Source: Rhizobium leguminosarum bv. trifolii WSM1325
GTDB taxonomy: Bacteria; Pseudomonadota; Alphaproteobacteria; Rhizobiales; Rhizobiaceae
Assembly (NCBI GenBank): GCA_000023185.1
Contig: CP001622.1
Location: forward strand, 1,178,001-1,242,000
Reading direction: 5' to 3'
DNA: 64,000 bases
Shown: positions 26,705-35,701 of the stretch, piece by piece
Layout: each line of letters opens with the position of its first letter
How positions within the stretch are numbered: position 1 is the stretch's first letter
Notes under the pieces: generated by a model
The model's database searches: none
Seen by the model: only the letters and a program-made list of their open reading frames with translations
Told to the model about the DNA's origin: nothing
Program-made: the position numbers and the translations under genes

Positions 26705-26835
26705 CATTCCTGTGCTTGTCACAGGAATCCAGTGCGCCCAAGTCCTTGGGCGCGGGAGGAGCAATTGCCAAAAAGAAAGAGTCATTCATCGCGCGGACGC
26801 GCGATGGCTGGATTCCTGTGACAAGCACAGGAATG
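26705..26835. repeat. Compound palindromic element with 28-bp inverted ends
   Basis: The ends at 26705-26732 and 26808-26835 are exact 28-base inverted copies, and each end is itself palindromic (ATTCCTGTG with CACAGGAAT). Inside are two more perfect hairpins: GCGCCCAA/TTGGGCGC (26734-26753) and CATCGCGC/GCGCGATG (near 26788-26807). No coding capacity is evident. It looks like a MITE- or mosaic-type element sitting between moaD and moaE. Confidence 0.85.
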
Positions 26836-26901
26836 CGGGAGAGAAAGGAAGTCTCAGTCCTACCCATTGTCAGCTTCCAAAGCCCGACCGAATGATCGTA
26901 A

Positions 26902-27156
26902 TCACCCACCCGTCATCGGCGGAAATATACCGATCTCTTTCGCCCCTGATATCGGCTCGTCATGTTCGACATGCTCCATGTCGAGCGCCACGCGGATCAC
27001 GTCGGGATATTGAAGTGCGGTCTCATATTCTTCGCCCAGCGTCTTCAAATGATTCAACAGATCGGCGACGGTGACGACGGAGGAGGGGAGGTCGATCTCC
27101 TCCTCGCCCTTGCCGATGCGCTCGCGCACCCAGGCGAAATAGACAAGCCGCGTCAT
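26902..27156 (-). CDS. moaD: Molybdopterin synthase sulfur carrier MoaD
   Basis: MoaD is the small ubiquitin-like sulfur carrier of molybdopterin synthase. The 84-residue protein starts TRLVYFAWVRERIGKGEEEIDLP and ends PPMTGG, the C-terminal diglycine that is adenylated by MoeB and then thiocarboxylated. Its ATG overlaps the stop of pgsA by four bases (27153-27156), so it is translated with pgsA. moaE is on the same strand after a repeat element of about 130 bases. ThiS is excluded by the MoaD-type N-terminus and the moaE neighbour. Confidence 0.92.
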   Translation of the reverse strand: MTRLVYFAWVRERIGKGEEEIDLPSSVVTVADLLNHLKTLGEEYETALQYPDVIRVALDMEHVEHDEPISGAKEIGIFPPMTGG

Positions 27157-27743
27157 TCCTCGTCATCCACGATATGTTTCACCCCGGCGCGGAAATAGTC
27201 GTAACCGGTATAGATGGTCAGCAGTGCGGCGATCCACAGCAACGCGATGCCGGTCTGCGTCGTATAGGGGAAAATCTCGTCTCCGGCCGGGCCGGCGAGC
27301 AGGAAGGCGATGGCGACGAGCTGCAGCGTCGTCTTCCACTTGGCAATCCGCGTCACCGGTACGCTGACTTTCAGCGCCGCCAGATATTCGCGCAGTCCCG
27401 ACACCAGGATCTCGCGGCAGAGAATGGTGATCGCCGCCCAGATCGACCAGCCGGCGATTGTCTGGTCGGCCGCGACCAGGAGAAGGATCGAGGCGACCAG
27501 CAGCTTGTCGGCGATCGGGTCGAGCATGCGGCCGATATTCGACGTCTGGTTCCAGATGCGCGCGAGATAGCCATCGAGGAAATCGGTGAGCGAGGCGATG
27601 ACGAAGATCCACAGCGCCACCCAGCGCGCCGTATTGCTGATCGACAGCCTGCCCTCGATGAAGAAGCAGAGAACGATCAGCGGTACGGCGAGGATGCGGC
27701 CGTAGGTCAGAAGATTGGGAATGCTATACGCACGCGATGCCAT
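27153..27743 (-). CDS. pgsA: CDP-diacylglycerol-glycerol-3-phosphate 3-phosphatidyltransferase
   Basis: PgsA makes phosphatidylglycerophosphate, the committed step to phosphatidylglycerol and cardiolipin, in the inner membrane. The 196-residue protein carries the CDP-alcohol phosphotransferase signature D-x2-DG-x2-AR-x8-G-x3-D-x3-D (DFLDGYLAR, then GRMLDPIADK) and about five membrane helices. It starts SRAYSIPNLLTYGRILAVP, typical for PgsA. The stop overlaps moaD. uvrC lies upstream on the same strand, with a 215-base gap that holds a repeat copy. Confidence 0.94.
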   Translation of the reverse strand: MASRAYSIPNLLTYGRILAVPLIVLCFFIEGRLSISNTARWVALWIFVIASLTDFLDGYLARIWNQTSNIGRMLDPIADKLLVASILLLVAADQTIAGWSIWAAITILCREILVSGLREYLAALKVSVPVTRIAKWKTTLQLVAIAFLLAGPAGDEIFPYTTQTGIALLWIAALLTIYTGYDYFRAGVKHIVDDEE

Positions 27744-27773
27744 GGGATCGTTTCTCTGAATTGATGCGCCGCT

Positions 27774-27876
27774 GCAGCGCCGCGCGTCTTTTCAGGCGCG
27801 CAAAGGACGCTGTAACACTTTAGAATATCCGCATCGAGCTTTCCGAAAGTCGATTCCGATTTTCGGGCCGATGCGG
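27774..27876. repeat. Dispersed hairpin repeat, copy 2
   Basis: CAGCGCCGCGCGTCT with AGGCGCGC forms the first hairpin; the tail reads GGACGCTGTAACACTTTAGA, as in other copies. A second stem (CCGAAA/TTTCGG) follows at about 27843-27866. It lies between pgsA and uvrC. Confidence 0.75.
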
Positions 27877-27958
27877 TAGATGACGGCTTTGGCCGCGGAC
27901 CGTCAACATTCTTTCTGTCTTTTCACCGCCTTTGCGTGGAATTTGCGACGGACGCCGG

Positions 27959-30001
27959 TTATTTCGCGGCGTCGTCATGGAAATGGTTATAGACCTGCTT
28001 GGCGACGGCTTCCGATATGCCTTCCACCGCCATCAGGTCGGACAGGGCGGCGCGCGAAACCGCCTTTGCCGTGCCGAAATGCTGAAGCAGCGCGCGTTTG
28101 CGCGACGGGCCGATGCCTCCGATCTCGTCGAGCGGGTTCTTGATCATTTCCTTCTTGCGCCGTGCCCGGTGCGAGCCGATCGCGAAACGGTGCGCCTCGT
28201 CGCGCATGCGCTGGATGAAGTAGAGCACCGGATCGCGCGGCGGCAGCGTGAAGCTCTCGCGTCCCGGCGGGAAGAAGCGTTCACGCCCGGCGTCGCGGTC
28301 GACACCCTTGGCGATGCCGATCGCCGTCACGCTGTCGGTGATGCCGAGTTCGGCAAGGATGGCGCGCACCGCCGTCATCTGCCCCTGGCCGCCGTCGATG
28401 AGGATCACATCGGGCCACGTGGGGAAGGGCATGTCGGCAGCGTCGGGTGTGGCCACCTGCGCCGTCCGGTCAGGAATGCCGTCCTCCTTGATCAGCCGCG
28501 AGAAACGCCGCGACATCACCTCCTTCATCATGCCGAAGTCGTCGCCGGGCGTGATGTCGGTCGATTTGATGTTGAACTTGCGGTACTGGTTCTTGACGAA
28601 ACCTTCCGGCCCCGCGACCACCATGCCGCCGACGGCATTGGTGCCCATGATATGCGAGTTGTCGTAGATCTCGATGCGCTGCGGTGCGTAGGCAAGCCCG
28701 AACGTTTCCTTGAAACCTTCGAGCAGCCGCGACTGTGACGCCGTCTCGGCGAGCTTTCGTCCATGCGCCTCGCGCGCATTGCCGACGACATGGTCGACCA
28801 GATCCCGCTTCTCGCCGCGCTGCGGCACCAGGATGGAAACCTTGTGGCCGGCCTTTTCGCTGAGTGCTGCGGCGAGCAGCTCCAGTTCCTCGACCGTCTG
28901 CGACAGCATGATCTGCTTCGGCACCGGCTTGTCGTCGTAGAACTGCGCCAGGAAGGAATTCAGCACTTCCGCGCTCGAAAGCTGCGGATCGGCCTTCGGG
29001 AAATAGGCGCGGTTACCCCAGTTCTGGCCGGTGCGGAAGAAGAACACCTGGATGCAGGAGATGCCGCCCTCATGATGGATGGCGAAAACGTCAGCCTCCT
29101 CGACGCCGGCCGGATTGATGCCCTGATGGCTCTGCACATGCGACAGTGCGGCGAGGCGATCGCGATAGATCGCCGCCCGCTCGAAGTCGAGGTCTTCGGC
29201 CGCCTGGTTCATCGCCTCGGCCATATGCGACTTCACCTTCTGGCTCTTGCCGGACAGGAAGTCCTTCGCCTCCTGCACCAGTTCGCCGTACCCCCCATCG
29301 CTGACCTCGTGGGTACACGGCCCGGAACAGCGCTTGATCTGGTAGAGCAGGCAGGGGCGTGTGCGCGTTTCGAAGACGCTGTCGGTGCAGGTGCGGATCA
29401 GAAAGGCGCGCTGCAGCGAGTTGATCGTCCGCCCGACCGCGCCGGCCGAAGCGAAGGGCCCGAAATAGTCGCCCTTTCGCGCTCTCGCACCGCGATGCTT
29501 GAAGATCGCCGGCGCCCGGTGGTCGCCGGTGATGAGGATATAGGGAAAGGACTTGTCGTCGCGCAAAAGCACATTAAAGCGCGGCCGCAAGCGCTTGATC
29601 AGATTCGCTTCCAAGAGCAGCGCTTCGGTTTCCGTGCGCGTCGTCACGAATTCCATGTTCGCCGTTTGGCGCACCATCTGGGCGATGCGGTTGGAATGCA
29701 CGCGGCCGACGGCGTAATTGTTGACGCGCTTCTTCAGGCTGCGTGCCTTGCCGACATAGAGCACGTCGCCCTCGGCATTGAACATCCGGTAGACGCCGGG
29801 GCTGTTCGGCAGCCGCTTGACGAATTCGCCGATCAGTTCCGCGCCGAGAAGCCCGGTTTCATTGAGGCTGCCCGCATTCCAGTCGACAGCAGCCGCAAGC
29901 GGCACGGCGACGGAAGCGTCGCCTTCCACTTCGATATCGTCTTCGCTCTCATCCGTCTCGTCGTAGAGAACGCCGCCATCCGGCAGCTTTCGTCCGTTCA
30001 T
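27959..30001 (-). CDS. uvrC: Excinuclease ABC subunit C
   Basis: UvrC makes the two incisions flanking DNA damage in nucleotide excision repair. The 680-residue protein has an acidic N-terminal tail, the GIY-YIG domain ([28 protein letters not shown]), a UVR helix pair ([28 protein letters not shown]), the UvrC RNase H-like domain ([19 protein letters not shown], then [11 protein letters not shown]) and two C-terminal helix-hairpin-helix motifs. The ATG at 30001 is preferred: it overlaps the SDR stop by four bases, and the longer in-frame extension to 30277 is only a reading through the SDR gene in another frame. pgsA follows downstream. Confidence 0.95.
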   Translation of the reverse strand: MNGRKLPDGGVLYDETDESEDDIEVEGDASVAVPLAAAVDWNAGSLNETGLLGAELIGEFVKRLPNSPGVYRMFNAEGDVLYVGKARSLKKRVNNYAVGRVHSNRIAQMVRQTANMEFVTTRTETEALLLEANLIKRLRPRFNVLLRDDKSFPYILITGDHRAPAIFKHRGARARKGDYFGPFASAGAVGRTINSLQRAFLIRTCTDSVFETRTRPCLLYQIKRCSGPCTHEVSDGGYGELVQEAKDFLSGKSQKVKSHMAEAMNQAAEDLDFERAAIYRDRLAALSHVQSHQGINPAGVEEADVFAIHHEGGISCIQVFFFRTGQNWGNRAYFPKADPQLSSAEVLNSFLAQFYDDKPVPKQIMLSQTVEELELLAAALSEKAGHKVSILVPQRGEKRDLVDHVVGNAREAHGRKLAETASQSRLLEGFKETFGLAYAPQRIEIYDNSHIMGTNAVGGMVVAGPEGFVKNQYRKFNIKSTDITPGDDFGMMKEVMSRRFSRLIKEDGIPDRTAQVATPDAADMPFPTWPDVILIDGGQGQMTAVRAILAELGITDSVTAIGIAKGVDRDAGRERFFPPGRESFTLPPRDPVLYFIQRMRDEAHRFAIGSHRARRKKEMIKNPLDEIGGIGPSRKRALLQHFGTAKAVSRAALSDLMAVEGISEAVAKQVYNHFHDDAAK

Positions 30002-30765
30002 TCCGTAATCTCCGCCACATCGGGCGTCTGCCAGGCAAGGTGCTGGCCGCCGTCTAGGGCAATCATCTGGCCGGTGACCGAGGGCGTGTCGTAAAGGAAG
30101 CGAATCGTTTGTCCGAATTCCTCCAGCGCCGGCCCTCGCTGCAAGATAAGGGCTGAGACCTGCGCTTGGAAGTCCTCCATCGCCTGCCGCTCGCTCGGCA
30201 TCGACGGGCCGGGGCCGATGGCATTGACGCGGATGCGTGGCGCCAATGCCTGTGCAAGTGTCTGCGTCGCCGTCCACAGCGCGGATTTGGAGAGGGTATA
30301 GGAATAGAAGCTGGGCCTCAGCGCCCAGACCCGCTGGTCGATGATATTGACGATCAGCCCCGCTGCCTCAGCCGGCATCTGCTGCGCGAAGGCCGCAGCA
30401 AGGATAGAGGGCGCACGAACATGCAGGTCGAAGTGCAATGCCCATGTGGCGGCATTGAAACTACGCGCGGAATCATGCTGAAAAACCGACGCATTATTGA
30501 TGAGCAGATCGACCGGCCCGAGCGCTTCCGACGCCTTCGCGACCAACGCGCCCGTTTCGCCGATATCGGTGAGATCGGCTTGCAGCGCGATCGCTCGATA
30601 TCCCTTCCGCCGCAATTCCGCCACCAGCTCTTCTGCCTCACCGATCGAGCCGTTCGCGTGGATGGCAACGGAAAAGCCATTTGCAGCAAGGTCTTCGGCG
30701 ATTGCTCGGCCTATTCTCTTAGCAGCCCCTGTTATAAGGGCCGAGCGAAGTCTTTTGTGGTTCAA
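29998..30765 (-). CDS. SDR family oxidoreductase (FolM/pteridine reductase-like)
   Basis: This 255-residue classical short-chain dehydrogenase has the cofactor site [19 protein letters not shown], the structural LINNASVF segment, and the catalytic YTLSK with GPGPSMPSE after it. The TGxxKRIG variant resembles pteridine and dihydrofolate reductase-like SDRs (FolM/PTR1) and suggests NADPH use through the arginine/lysine. Substrate is not shown by the sequence. It overlaps uvrC by four bases (ATGA), so the two are co-transcribed. About 365 non-coding bases lie upstream. Confidence 0.87.
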   Translation of the reverse strand: MNHKRLRSALITGAAKRIGRAIAEDLAANGFSVAIHANGSIGEAEELVAELRRKGYRAIALQADLTDIGETGALVAKASEALGPVDLLINNASVFQHDSARSFNAATWALHFDLHVRAPSILAAAFAQQMPAEAAGLIVNIIDQRVWALRPSFYSYTLSKSALWTATQTLAQALAPRIRVNAIGPGPSMPSERQAMEDFQAQVSALILQRGPALEEFGQTIRFLYDTPSVTGQMIALDGGQHLAWQTPDVAEITE

Positions 30766-31130
30766 AATCGTGCCTTCTGATCCCGCGAGTCTGTCTGCAG
30801 ACTATATAGGCGCCGACGGTGATTATATAAATAGGCCGTTGCGGTTGCCTCGGGGAGGGGGATATTCTATGTATTATTTAAGAATGCGATTTCTTAAAAT
30901 AAGTATTTTCAGTTTAACACTTCAGTATGGTTAATGAAGTGTATGTTGCGCCAAAGCAACATCGAATTTCAGCCATGCGGAAGCCACAATGATATCACAA
31001 TTTGGCTCTTTCAAATCCGCATTTGAGTTCCAATTTCAGCCTCGATCCGGAAGGGACATCTGGCAATATCCCGCCAATGCTTCACTGATAGACAGATGAC
31101 AAGCGGCGCGGGACTGAAAGGAGACTAAGT
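30766..31130. other. Long intergenic region with three consecutive dyads upstream of the RopB-like gene
   Basis: No gene is seen here. The middle part is AT-rich, unlike the surrounding DNA. Three perfect inverted repeats follow one another: TTTAAGAA/TTCTTAAA (30877-30898), ACACTTCA/TGAAGTGT (30917-30942) and ATGTTGC/GCAACAT (30943-30962), the last two directly adjacent. A ribosome site AAAGGAG lies about eight bases before the porin ATG at 31131. The dyads may be operators, a structured leader or a small RNA. The left part should also hold the SDR-uvrC promoter. Confidence 0.6.
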
Positions 31131-31766
31131 ATGCGTGTACTCATTGCTGGCCTCATGGCCTCCGTTTTTGCGATTGCCGGCCTCTCGGCAGCTCAGGCGG
31201 CCGATGCCGTCGACCAGATTCCGGAAGCACCGGTCGCCCAGGACGCTCCAGTCAAGCCGGCAGGCAACTGGGAAGGCTTTTACCTCGGCGGCGCCGGCAC
31301 CTACAACATGGGTGACTTCGGTTCCGACCGCCACACCTACGGTTTCGGCGGCCAGGTCTTCACCGGTTACAACTGGCAGCAGGGCCAGATCGTTTACGGT
31401 GTTGAATCCGATCTCGGCTACAGCGGCGACGACGTCTCCTCGGGCGGCGTCAAGAACAAGTATGGTTGGAACGGCTCCGTCCGTGGCCGCGTCGGCTACG
31501 ACATGAACCCCTTCCTGCTCTACGGCACGGCCGGTCTTGCCATCGGCGACGTCAAGGTTTCCGACGACACCTCGGACGAAAGCAAGACGAACTTCGGCTA
31601 CACGGTCGGCGCCGGCGTCGAAGCCTTCGTGACCAACAACATCACGACGCGCCTCGAATATCGCTACACCGACTACCAGAGCAAGGATTACGACCTCGAC
31701 TCCGGCAGCTTCTCGCGCGGTTACGACGAGAACAGCGTCAAGCTCGGTATCGGCGTCAAGTTCTAA
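31131..31766 (+). CDS. RopB/Omp25-family outer membrane beta-barrel protein
   Basis: The 211-residue protein has a Sec signal (MRVLIAGLMASVFAIAGLSAAQA, cleavage before ADAVDQIPE) and then an eight-stranded OmpA-like barrel: NWEGFYLGGAGTYNM, FTGYNWQQGQIVYGVE, RGRVGYDMNPFLLYGTAGLAIG, TRLEYRYTDY, and the terminal VKLGIGVKF ending in phenylalanine as outer membrane proteins do. The N-terminus and length match the rhizobial RopB and Brucella Omp25/31 group, abundant surface proteins whose expression responds to symbiotic development and envelope stress. It has its own terminator and a long upstream regulatory region. The exact paralogue cannot be named from sequence alone. Confidence 0.9.
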   Translation: MRVLIAGLMASVFAIAGLSAAQAADAVDQIPEAPVAQDAPVKPAGNWEGFYLGGAGTYNMGDFGSDRHTYGFGGQVFTGYNWQQGQIVYGVESDLGYSGDDVSSGGVKNKYGWNGSVRGRVGYDMNPFLLYGTAGLAIGDVKVSDDTSDESKTNFGYTVGAGVEAFVTNNITTRLEYRYTDYQSKDYDLDSGSFSRGYDENSVKLGIGVKF

Positions 31767-31790
31767 GCTCGTCGAATATCCGAACATCGA

Positions 31791-31817
31791 AAAGCCGGGC
31801 ACGTCGCCCGGCTTTTT
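31791..31817 (+). terminator. Rho-independent terminator after the RopB-like gene
   Basis: AAAGCCGGGC and GCCCGGCTTT form a 10-bp stem with a five-base loop, followed by TTTTT, about 27 bases after the stop. It lies between convergent genes (the frameshifted GST ends at 31852) and probably acts in both directions. Confidence 0.9.
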
Positions 31818-31851
31818 GATGTCTGCTCGTTGCTCCAGACGCTGAGCCCGC

Positions 31852-32447
31852 TCAGCCCTCGGACTTGAGCTCGCTGTGGGCCGGGAATTTCTTGTCGAAC
31901 TGCAGCTGCCAGTCGATCAGCGGCGCATGATCGGCTTCCCACTGGTCCTTGAAGCGCAGTTCGAGATAATCGAGCGTCGCCGCCAGCGCGAAATGTCCGC
32001 CATGGAGCTTCTTGCCTGTTTTCGGCGGATTGGCGCTGAGATGAGCGAGCCCGCTCGTCGCCTTCTTCCACTGCCGGTCTATCCACGGCTGATGGACCTT
32101 TTCCTCGTCGCGGAAGCGCCGCTCGTAGACGATCGCCAGCAGGCAATCGCAGATGCCGTCGCAGAGCGCCTCGAGGTTTCCACATCCGTGCGCTTGCCCT
32201 TCTTGGAAGGGTAGAGCCCGCCCTTCGTCAGCCGGTCGAAATAATGCATGATCGCCACGCTATCGTATATCGAGACCTCGTCATCGGTCAGCAGCGTCGG
32301 GATCTTGCCGAGCGGATTGTTGTCCACCAGGATCGCAGGTCCGGTATTGGTGTCGACCCGGATGGCGTTCAACTCCAGGCCTAGAAAATGCGCGGCCATC
32401 CGCACCTTGTTGGAATAGGGTGAGGCGGGCGAACAAAGGAGCTTCAT
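31852..32447 (-). pseudogene. Glutathione S-transferase gene broken by a one-base frameshift
   Basis: The first 89 codons read a normal GST start (MKLLCSPASPYSNKVRMAAHFLGLE, then NPLGKIPTLLTDD and YDSVAIMHYFDRL). Near 32175-32182 the coding similarity jumps frame: the glutamate codon ending at 32178 is followed by two bases and then the frame CTC GAG GCG, which continues LEALCDGICDCLLAIVYE, later HFALAATLDYLELRF, to a stop at 31852. Joined, the two parts give a normal GST of about 197 residues with a helical C-terminal domain. So one base appears lost. In the unshifted frame, translation ends at 32079 in unrelated sequence. Because both halves keep family motifs, it is either a recent mutation or a sequencing error. 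Confidence 0.8.
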
Positions 32448-32498
32448 GGGACACCTGATGAGATTGTGGAGCTGCGGCGCGGACTATTCCCGAAGCTA

Positions 32499-32602
32499 GC
32501 GCATAACCCCGAAAATCGGAATCGATTTTCGGAAAGGATTATGCGCAAATTCAAAGTGCTACAGCGTCCTTTGCGCGTCTGAAAAGACGCGCGGCGCTGT
32601 AG
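32499..32602. repeat. Dispersed hairpin repeat, copy 3 (two-hairpin form)
   Basis: First hairpin: GCGCATAA/TTATGCGC outer arms around a perfect 10-bp CCGAAAATCG/CGATTTTCGG stem (32509-32532). Second: GCGCGTCT/AGACGCGC (32573-32592) inside CTACAGCG/CGCTGTAG (32559-32602). The order is inverted relative to copies 2 and 5. It lies between the broken GST and rlmJ. Confidence 0.85.
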
Positions 32603-32610
32603 TTGCCCGG

Positions 32611-33480
32611 TCAATCGTCCTTGACCGCCTTGTTCTCGCCACGCAGCCAGAAGGCGCGGTGAGAGGCGAAACGGTCTTGCGCCAGATGATCCTTCAATGC
32701 GGGCAGCAATTGGTGCAACTCATCCTTCAGCGTGAAGGGCGGGTTGACGATGACGAGGCCTGAGCCCGTCAGTCCCGTAATGCCGCGGTCGCTGCGAACG
32801 GCGAGTTCGGCGCAGAGCATTTTCGGGATGTCGAGCGCCTGCAGCGTCTCGTGGAATTCCTTGATCGGCGCGCCCTTTTTCAGCGGATACCACAGGCAAT
32901 AGGTGCCGCCGGGAAAGCGGCGGTAGGCTTTTTCCAGTCCCTCGGCCAGCCGCTGATATTCGTCCTCTTCCTCGAAGGGCGGATCGACGAGGACGATGCC
33001 GCGCTTCTCCTTCGGCGGCAGATGCGCGCCGAGCGCCAGCCAGCCGTCAAGCTCGGTGATGCGGGCATGGTGATCGCCCTCGAACAGCCGGTGCAGCCTG
33101 ACATAGTCCTCGGGGTGCAGTTCCATCGCCGACAGCCGATCTTGCGGCCGGAACAGCATGCGCGCAAGTTTCGGCGATCCGGGATAGAAACGGATGCCGC
33201 CCTGCGGATTGAGTTCGCGGATTGCGGAGAGGTAGGGTTCCAGCAGTTCGGAAACCTGAGGGCCGAGGTCTGCCTCCATCAGCTTGCCGATGCCATCGAG
33301 CCATTCGCCGGTTTTCTGCGCTTCTTCCAAGGAGAGGTCGTAGAGCCCGATGCCGGCATGCGTGTCGAGCACGCGGAACCCGCCATCCTTCTTCTGCATG
33401 TAGCGGATCAGCCGCGTCAGCACGACATGTTTCAGCACATCGGCAAAGTTGCCCGCGTGATAAATGTGGCGGTAGTTCAT
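32611..33480 (-). CDS. rlmJ: 23S rRNA (adenine2030-N6)-methyltransferase
   Basis: RlmJ methylates A2030 of 23S rRNA with S-adenosylmethionine. The 289-residue protein starts NYRHIYHAGNFADVLKHVVLTRLI, exactly the family N-terminus, has the SAM-binding DTHAGIGLYDL, and the catalytic DPPF in VDPPFEEEDEYQRL. Length and motifs are normal for the family. It is divergent from the molybdopterin oxidoreductase and stands alone with a repeat copy downstream. In E. coli the gene was long called yhiR/comJ. Confidence 0.94.
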   Translation of the reverse strand: MNYRHIYHAGNFADVLKHVVLTRLIRYMQKKDGGFRVLDTHAGIGLYDLSLEEAQKTGEWLDGIGKLMEADLGPQVSELLEPYLSAIRELNPQGGIRFYPGSPKLARMLFRPQDRLSAMELHPEDYVRLHRLFEGDHHARITELDGWLALGAHLPPKEKRGIVLVDPPFEEEDEYQRLAEGLEKAYRRFPGGTYCLWYPLKKGAPIKEFHETLQALDIPKMLCAELAVRSDRGITGLTGSGLVIVNPPFTLKDELHQLLPALKDHLAQDRFASHRAFWLRGENKAVKDD

Positions 33481-33562
33481 TTTTGCTGATGTCCGTATGA
33501 ATTCGCGTCATGGGGAATTTTTGTGGCTTTTGGCCGTGCAAGCCTTGGAATATACAAATGCC

Positions 33563-35701
33563 ATGAACATTGCGACCCCCATCCACGCCAAATCAGAAAA
33601 GCCGGACAATAGGGTGGGCCACACGGCCTGTCCGCATGACTGTCCCTCCACCTGCGCACTGGAGGTCGAGATATCGGAGGATGGCCGCATCGGCCGCGTG
33701 CGCGGCGCCAATGACCATTCCTACACGTCAGGCGTCATCTGCGCCAAGGTCGCCCGTTATGCCGAGCGGCTCTACCATCCCGACCGCCTGATGCATCCGT
33801 TGCGCCGCGCCGGCGCCAAGGGGGCAGGGCAGTGGCAGCAGATTTCTTGGGACGATGCGCTGGATGAGATCGCCGAAGCCTTTGTGAAAGCCGAGGCAAG
33901 GGACGGCAGCGAGGCGGTCTGGCCCTATTTCTACGCCGGTACGATGGGCTGGGTGCAGCGCGATTCCATCGATCGCCTCCGTCATGCCAAGCGTTACTCC
34001 GGTTTCTTCTCTTCGATCTGCACCAACCCGGCCTGGACCGGCTTCACCATGGCGACCGGCACGCTGCGCGGTCCCGATCCACGCGAGATGGGCCGCACCG
34101 ATTGCGTCGTCATCTGGGGCACCAACGCGGTGTCGACGCAGGTCAATGTGATGACCCACGCCATCAAGTCGCGCAAGGAGCGCGGCGCGAAGATCGTCGT
34201 CATCGACATCTACGACAATCCGACGATGAAGCAGGCCGACATGGCGCTGATCGTCAGGCCGGGTACCGACGCCGCGCTCGCCTGCGCCGTCATGCACATC
34301 GCCTTCCGCGACGGTTACGCCGACCGCGATTACATGGCGAGATACGCCGATGATCCCGCCGGTCTCGAAGCGCATCTGAAAACCAAGACGCCGCAATGGG
34401 CCGCTGCTATCACCGGCCTTTCGATCGAGGAGATCGAAGCCTTCGCCAGCCTCGTCGGCACGACGAAGAAGACCTTCTTCCGCCTGGGTTACGGCTTCAC
34501 CCGCCAGCGCAACGGCGCGGTCGCCATGCATGCGGCCGCCTCGGTCGCCACCGTTCTCGGCTCCTGGCAATATGAGGGCGGCGGCGCCTTCCATTCGAAC
34601 AGCGATATCTTCCGCATGAACAGCGCCGAACTGACCGGCCGGTCGATGAAGGATGCCGATATCCGCATGCTCGACCAGTCGCAGATCGGCCGCGTGCTGA
34701 CCGGCGATGCCGTGGCGCTGCGCCATCGCGGCCCGGTGACGGCTATGCTGATCCAGAACACCAATCCCGCCAACATCGCCCCCGAGCAGCGCCTCGTCAG
34801 ACGTGGCTTTGCCCGTGAGGACCTCTTCGTTGCCGTCCACGAGCAGTTCCTGACCGAAACGGCCGAGATCGCCAATATCGTCATTCCGGCAACGATGTTC
34901 GTCGAACATGACGACATCTACCGGGCCGGCGGCCAGAACCATATCCTGCTGGGACCGAAGCTGGTCGAGCCACCGCCCACCGTGCGCACCAATCTCTTCG
35001 TCATCGAGGAACTGGCCAAACGCCTCGGCGTCGCCGATCGCCCAGGCTTCGGCTTTACCGCCCGCGAGATGGTCGACCGCATCCTCGAATCGAGCGGCCT
35101 GCCGGATTACGATCATTTCCTCGAACACAAATGGTTCGATCGCCAGCCCGCTTTCGAGGAAGCGCATTATCTGAACGGCTTTGCCCATCCGGACGGCAAG
35201 TTCCACTTTCGCCCGGACTGGATCAATCAGCCGGCGCCGAACAAACCGCCGGCGGCAATCGGCGCGCTCGGTCCGCACGCAGCGCTTCCAGACTTCCCCG
35301 ATCAGGTCGATGTCATCGAAGTCGCCGATCCCGAGCATCCCTTCCGCCTCGCCACGTCGCCGGCGCGCAACTTCCTGAATTCGAGCTTTTCGGAAACCAA
35401 GACCTCCCGGCAGAAAGAAGGCCGCCCTGAAGTGATGATCAATCCGGCCGACGCCGAAGCCAACGGCATCACCCATGGCGATCTCGTCCGCATCGGTAAC
35501 AGCCGCGGCGATCTGCGCATCCACGCCCGCATCACCACTGAAGTGAAATCAGGCGTGCTGATTGCCGAGGGCCTTTGGCCGAACAAGGCGCATGTCGACG
35601 GCGAGGGCATCAACGTCTTGACCGGCGCCGACCCCGTCGCGCCTTATGGCGGTGCGGCCGTGCACGACAACAAGGTCTGGCTTCGCAGGGACGCAGCATG
35701 A
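33563..35701 (+). CDS. Molybdopterin oxidoreductase (Mo/W-bisPGD family), substrate unknown
   Basis: The 712-residue enzyme has an N-terminal cluster-binding segment ACPHDCPSTCALEVEI with GVICAKVARYAERLYHPDRL supplying the fourth cysteine of a 4Fe-4S site, then the molybdopterin domain (VIWGTNAVSTQVN, IDIYDNPTMKQADM) and a C-terminal dinucleotide-binding domain (EVMINPADAEANGITHGDLVRIGNSRGDL). There is no twin-arginine signal, so it is cytoplasmic. It belongs to the broad DMSO-reductase superfamily, but no partner subunit is adjacent and the substrate cannot be told. I use ATG 33563; an in-frame upstream start adds 22 residues not like the family. Its stop overlaps the NudK-like gene (ATGA). 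The moaDE genes sit about 6 kb away. Confidence 0.88.
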   Translation: MNIATPIHAKSEKPDNRVGHTACPHDCPSTCALEVEISEDGRIGRVRGANDHSYTSGVICAKVARYAERLYHPDRLMHPLRRAGAKGAGQWQQISWDDALDEIAEAFVKAEARDGSEAVWPYFYAGTMGWVQRDSIDRLRHAKRYSGFFSSICTNPAWTGFTMATGTLRGPDPREMGRTDCVVIWGTNAVSTQVNVMTHAIKSRKERGAKIVVIDIYDNPTMKQADMALIVRPGTDAALACAVMHIAFRDGYADRDYMARYADDPAGLEAHLKTKTPQWAAAITGLSIEEIEAFASLVGTTKKTFFRLGYGFTRQRNGAVAMHAAASVATVLGSWQYEGGGAFHSNSDIFRMNSAELTGRSMKDADIRMLDQSQIGRVLTGDAVALRHRGPVTAMLIQNTNPANIAPEQRLVRRGFAREDLFVAVHEQFLTETAEIANIVIPATMFVEHDDIYRAGGQNHILLGPKLVEPPPTVRTNLFVIEELAKRLGVADRPGFGFTAREMVDRILESSGLPDYDHFLEHKWFDRQPAFEEAHYLNGFAHPDGKFHFRPDWINQPAPNKPPAAIGALGPHAALPDFPDQVDVIEVADPEHPFRLATSPARNFLNSSFSETKTSRQKEGRPEVMINPADAEANGITHGDLVRIGNSRGDLRIHARITTEVKSGVLIAEGLWPNKAHVDGEGINVLTGADPVAPYGGAAVHDNKVWLRRDAA

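Noticed and set aside
26652..26909. Short frames reading LVTGIQ-type peptides in both directions near 26700-26850
   Set aside because: They arise from the palindromic repeat at 26705-26835, whose two ends give the same short peptide. No coding evidence.
30002..30277. Extension of uvrC by 92 codons to 30277
   Set aside because: The extra sequence reads the SDR gene in another frame; ATG 30001 overlaps the SDR stop and matches the family N-terminus.
31763..32185. Minus-strand frame of 140 codons overlapping the GST 3' half
   Set aside because: It is in a third frame; the GST C-terminal similarity (LEALCDGICDC to the stop at 31852) is in another frame with no long start-bounded frame of its own.
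33728..35524. Minus-strand frame of 598 codons inside the molybdopterin oxidoreductase
   Set aside because: Antisense shadow of a gene with clear Fe-S and molybdopterin motifs.
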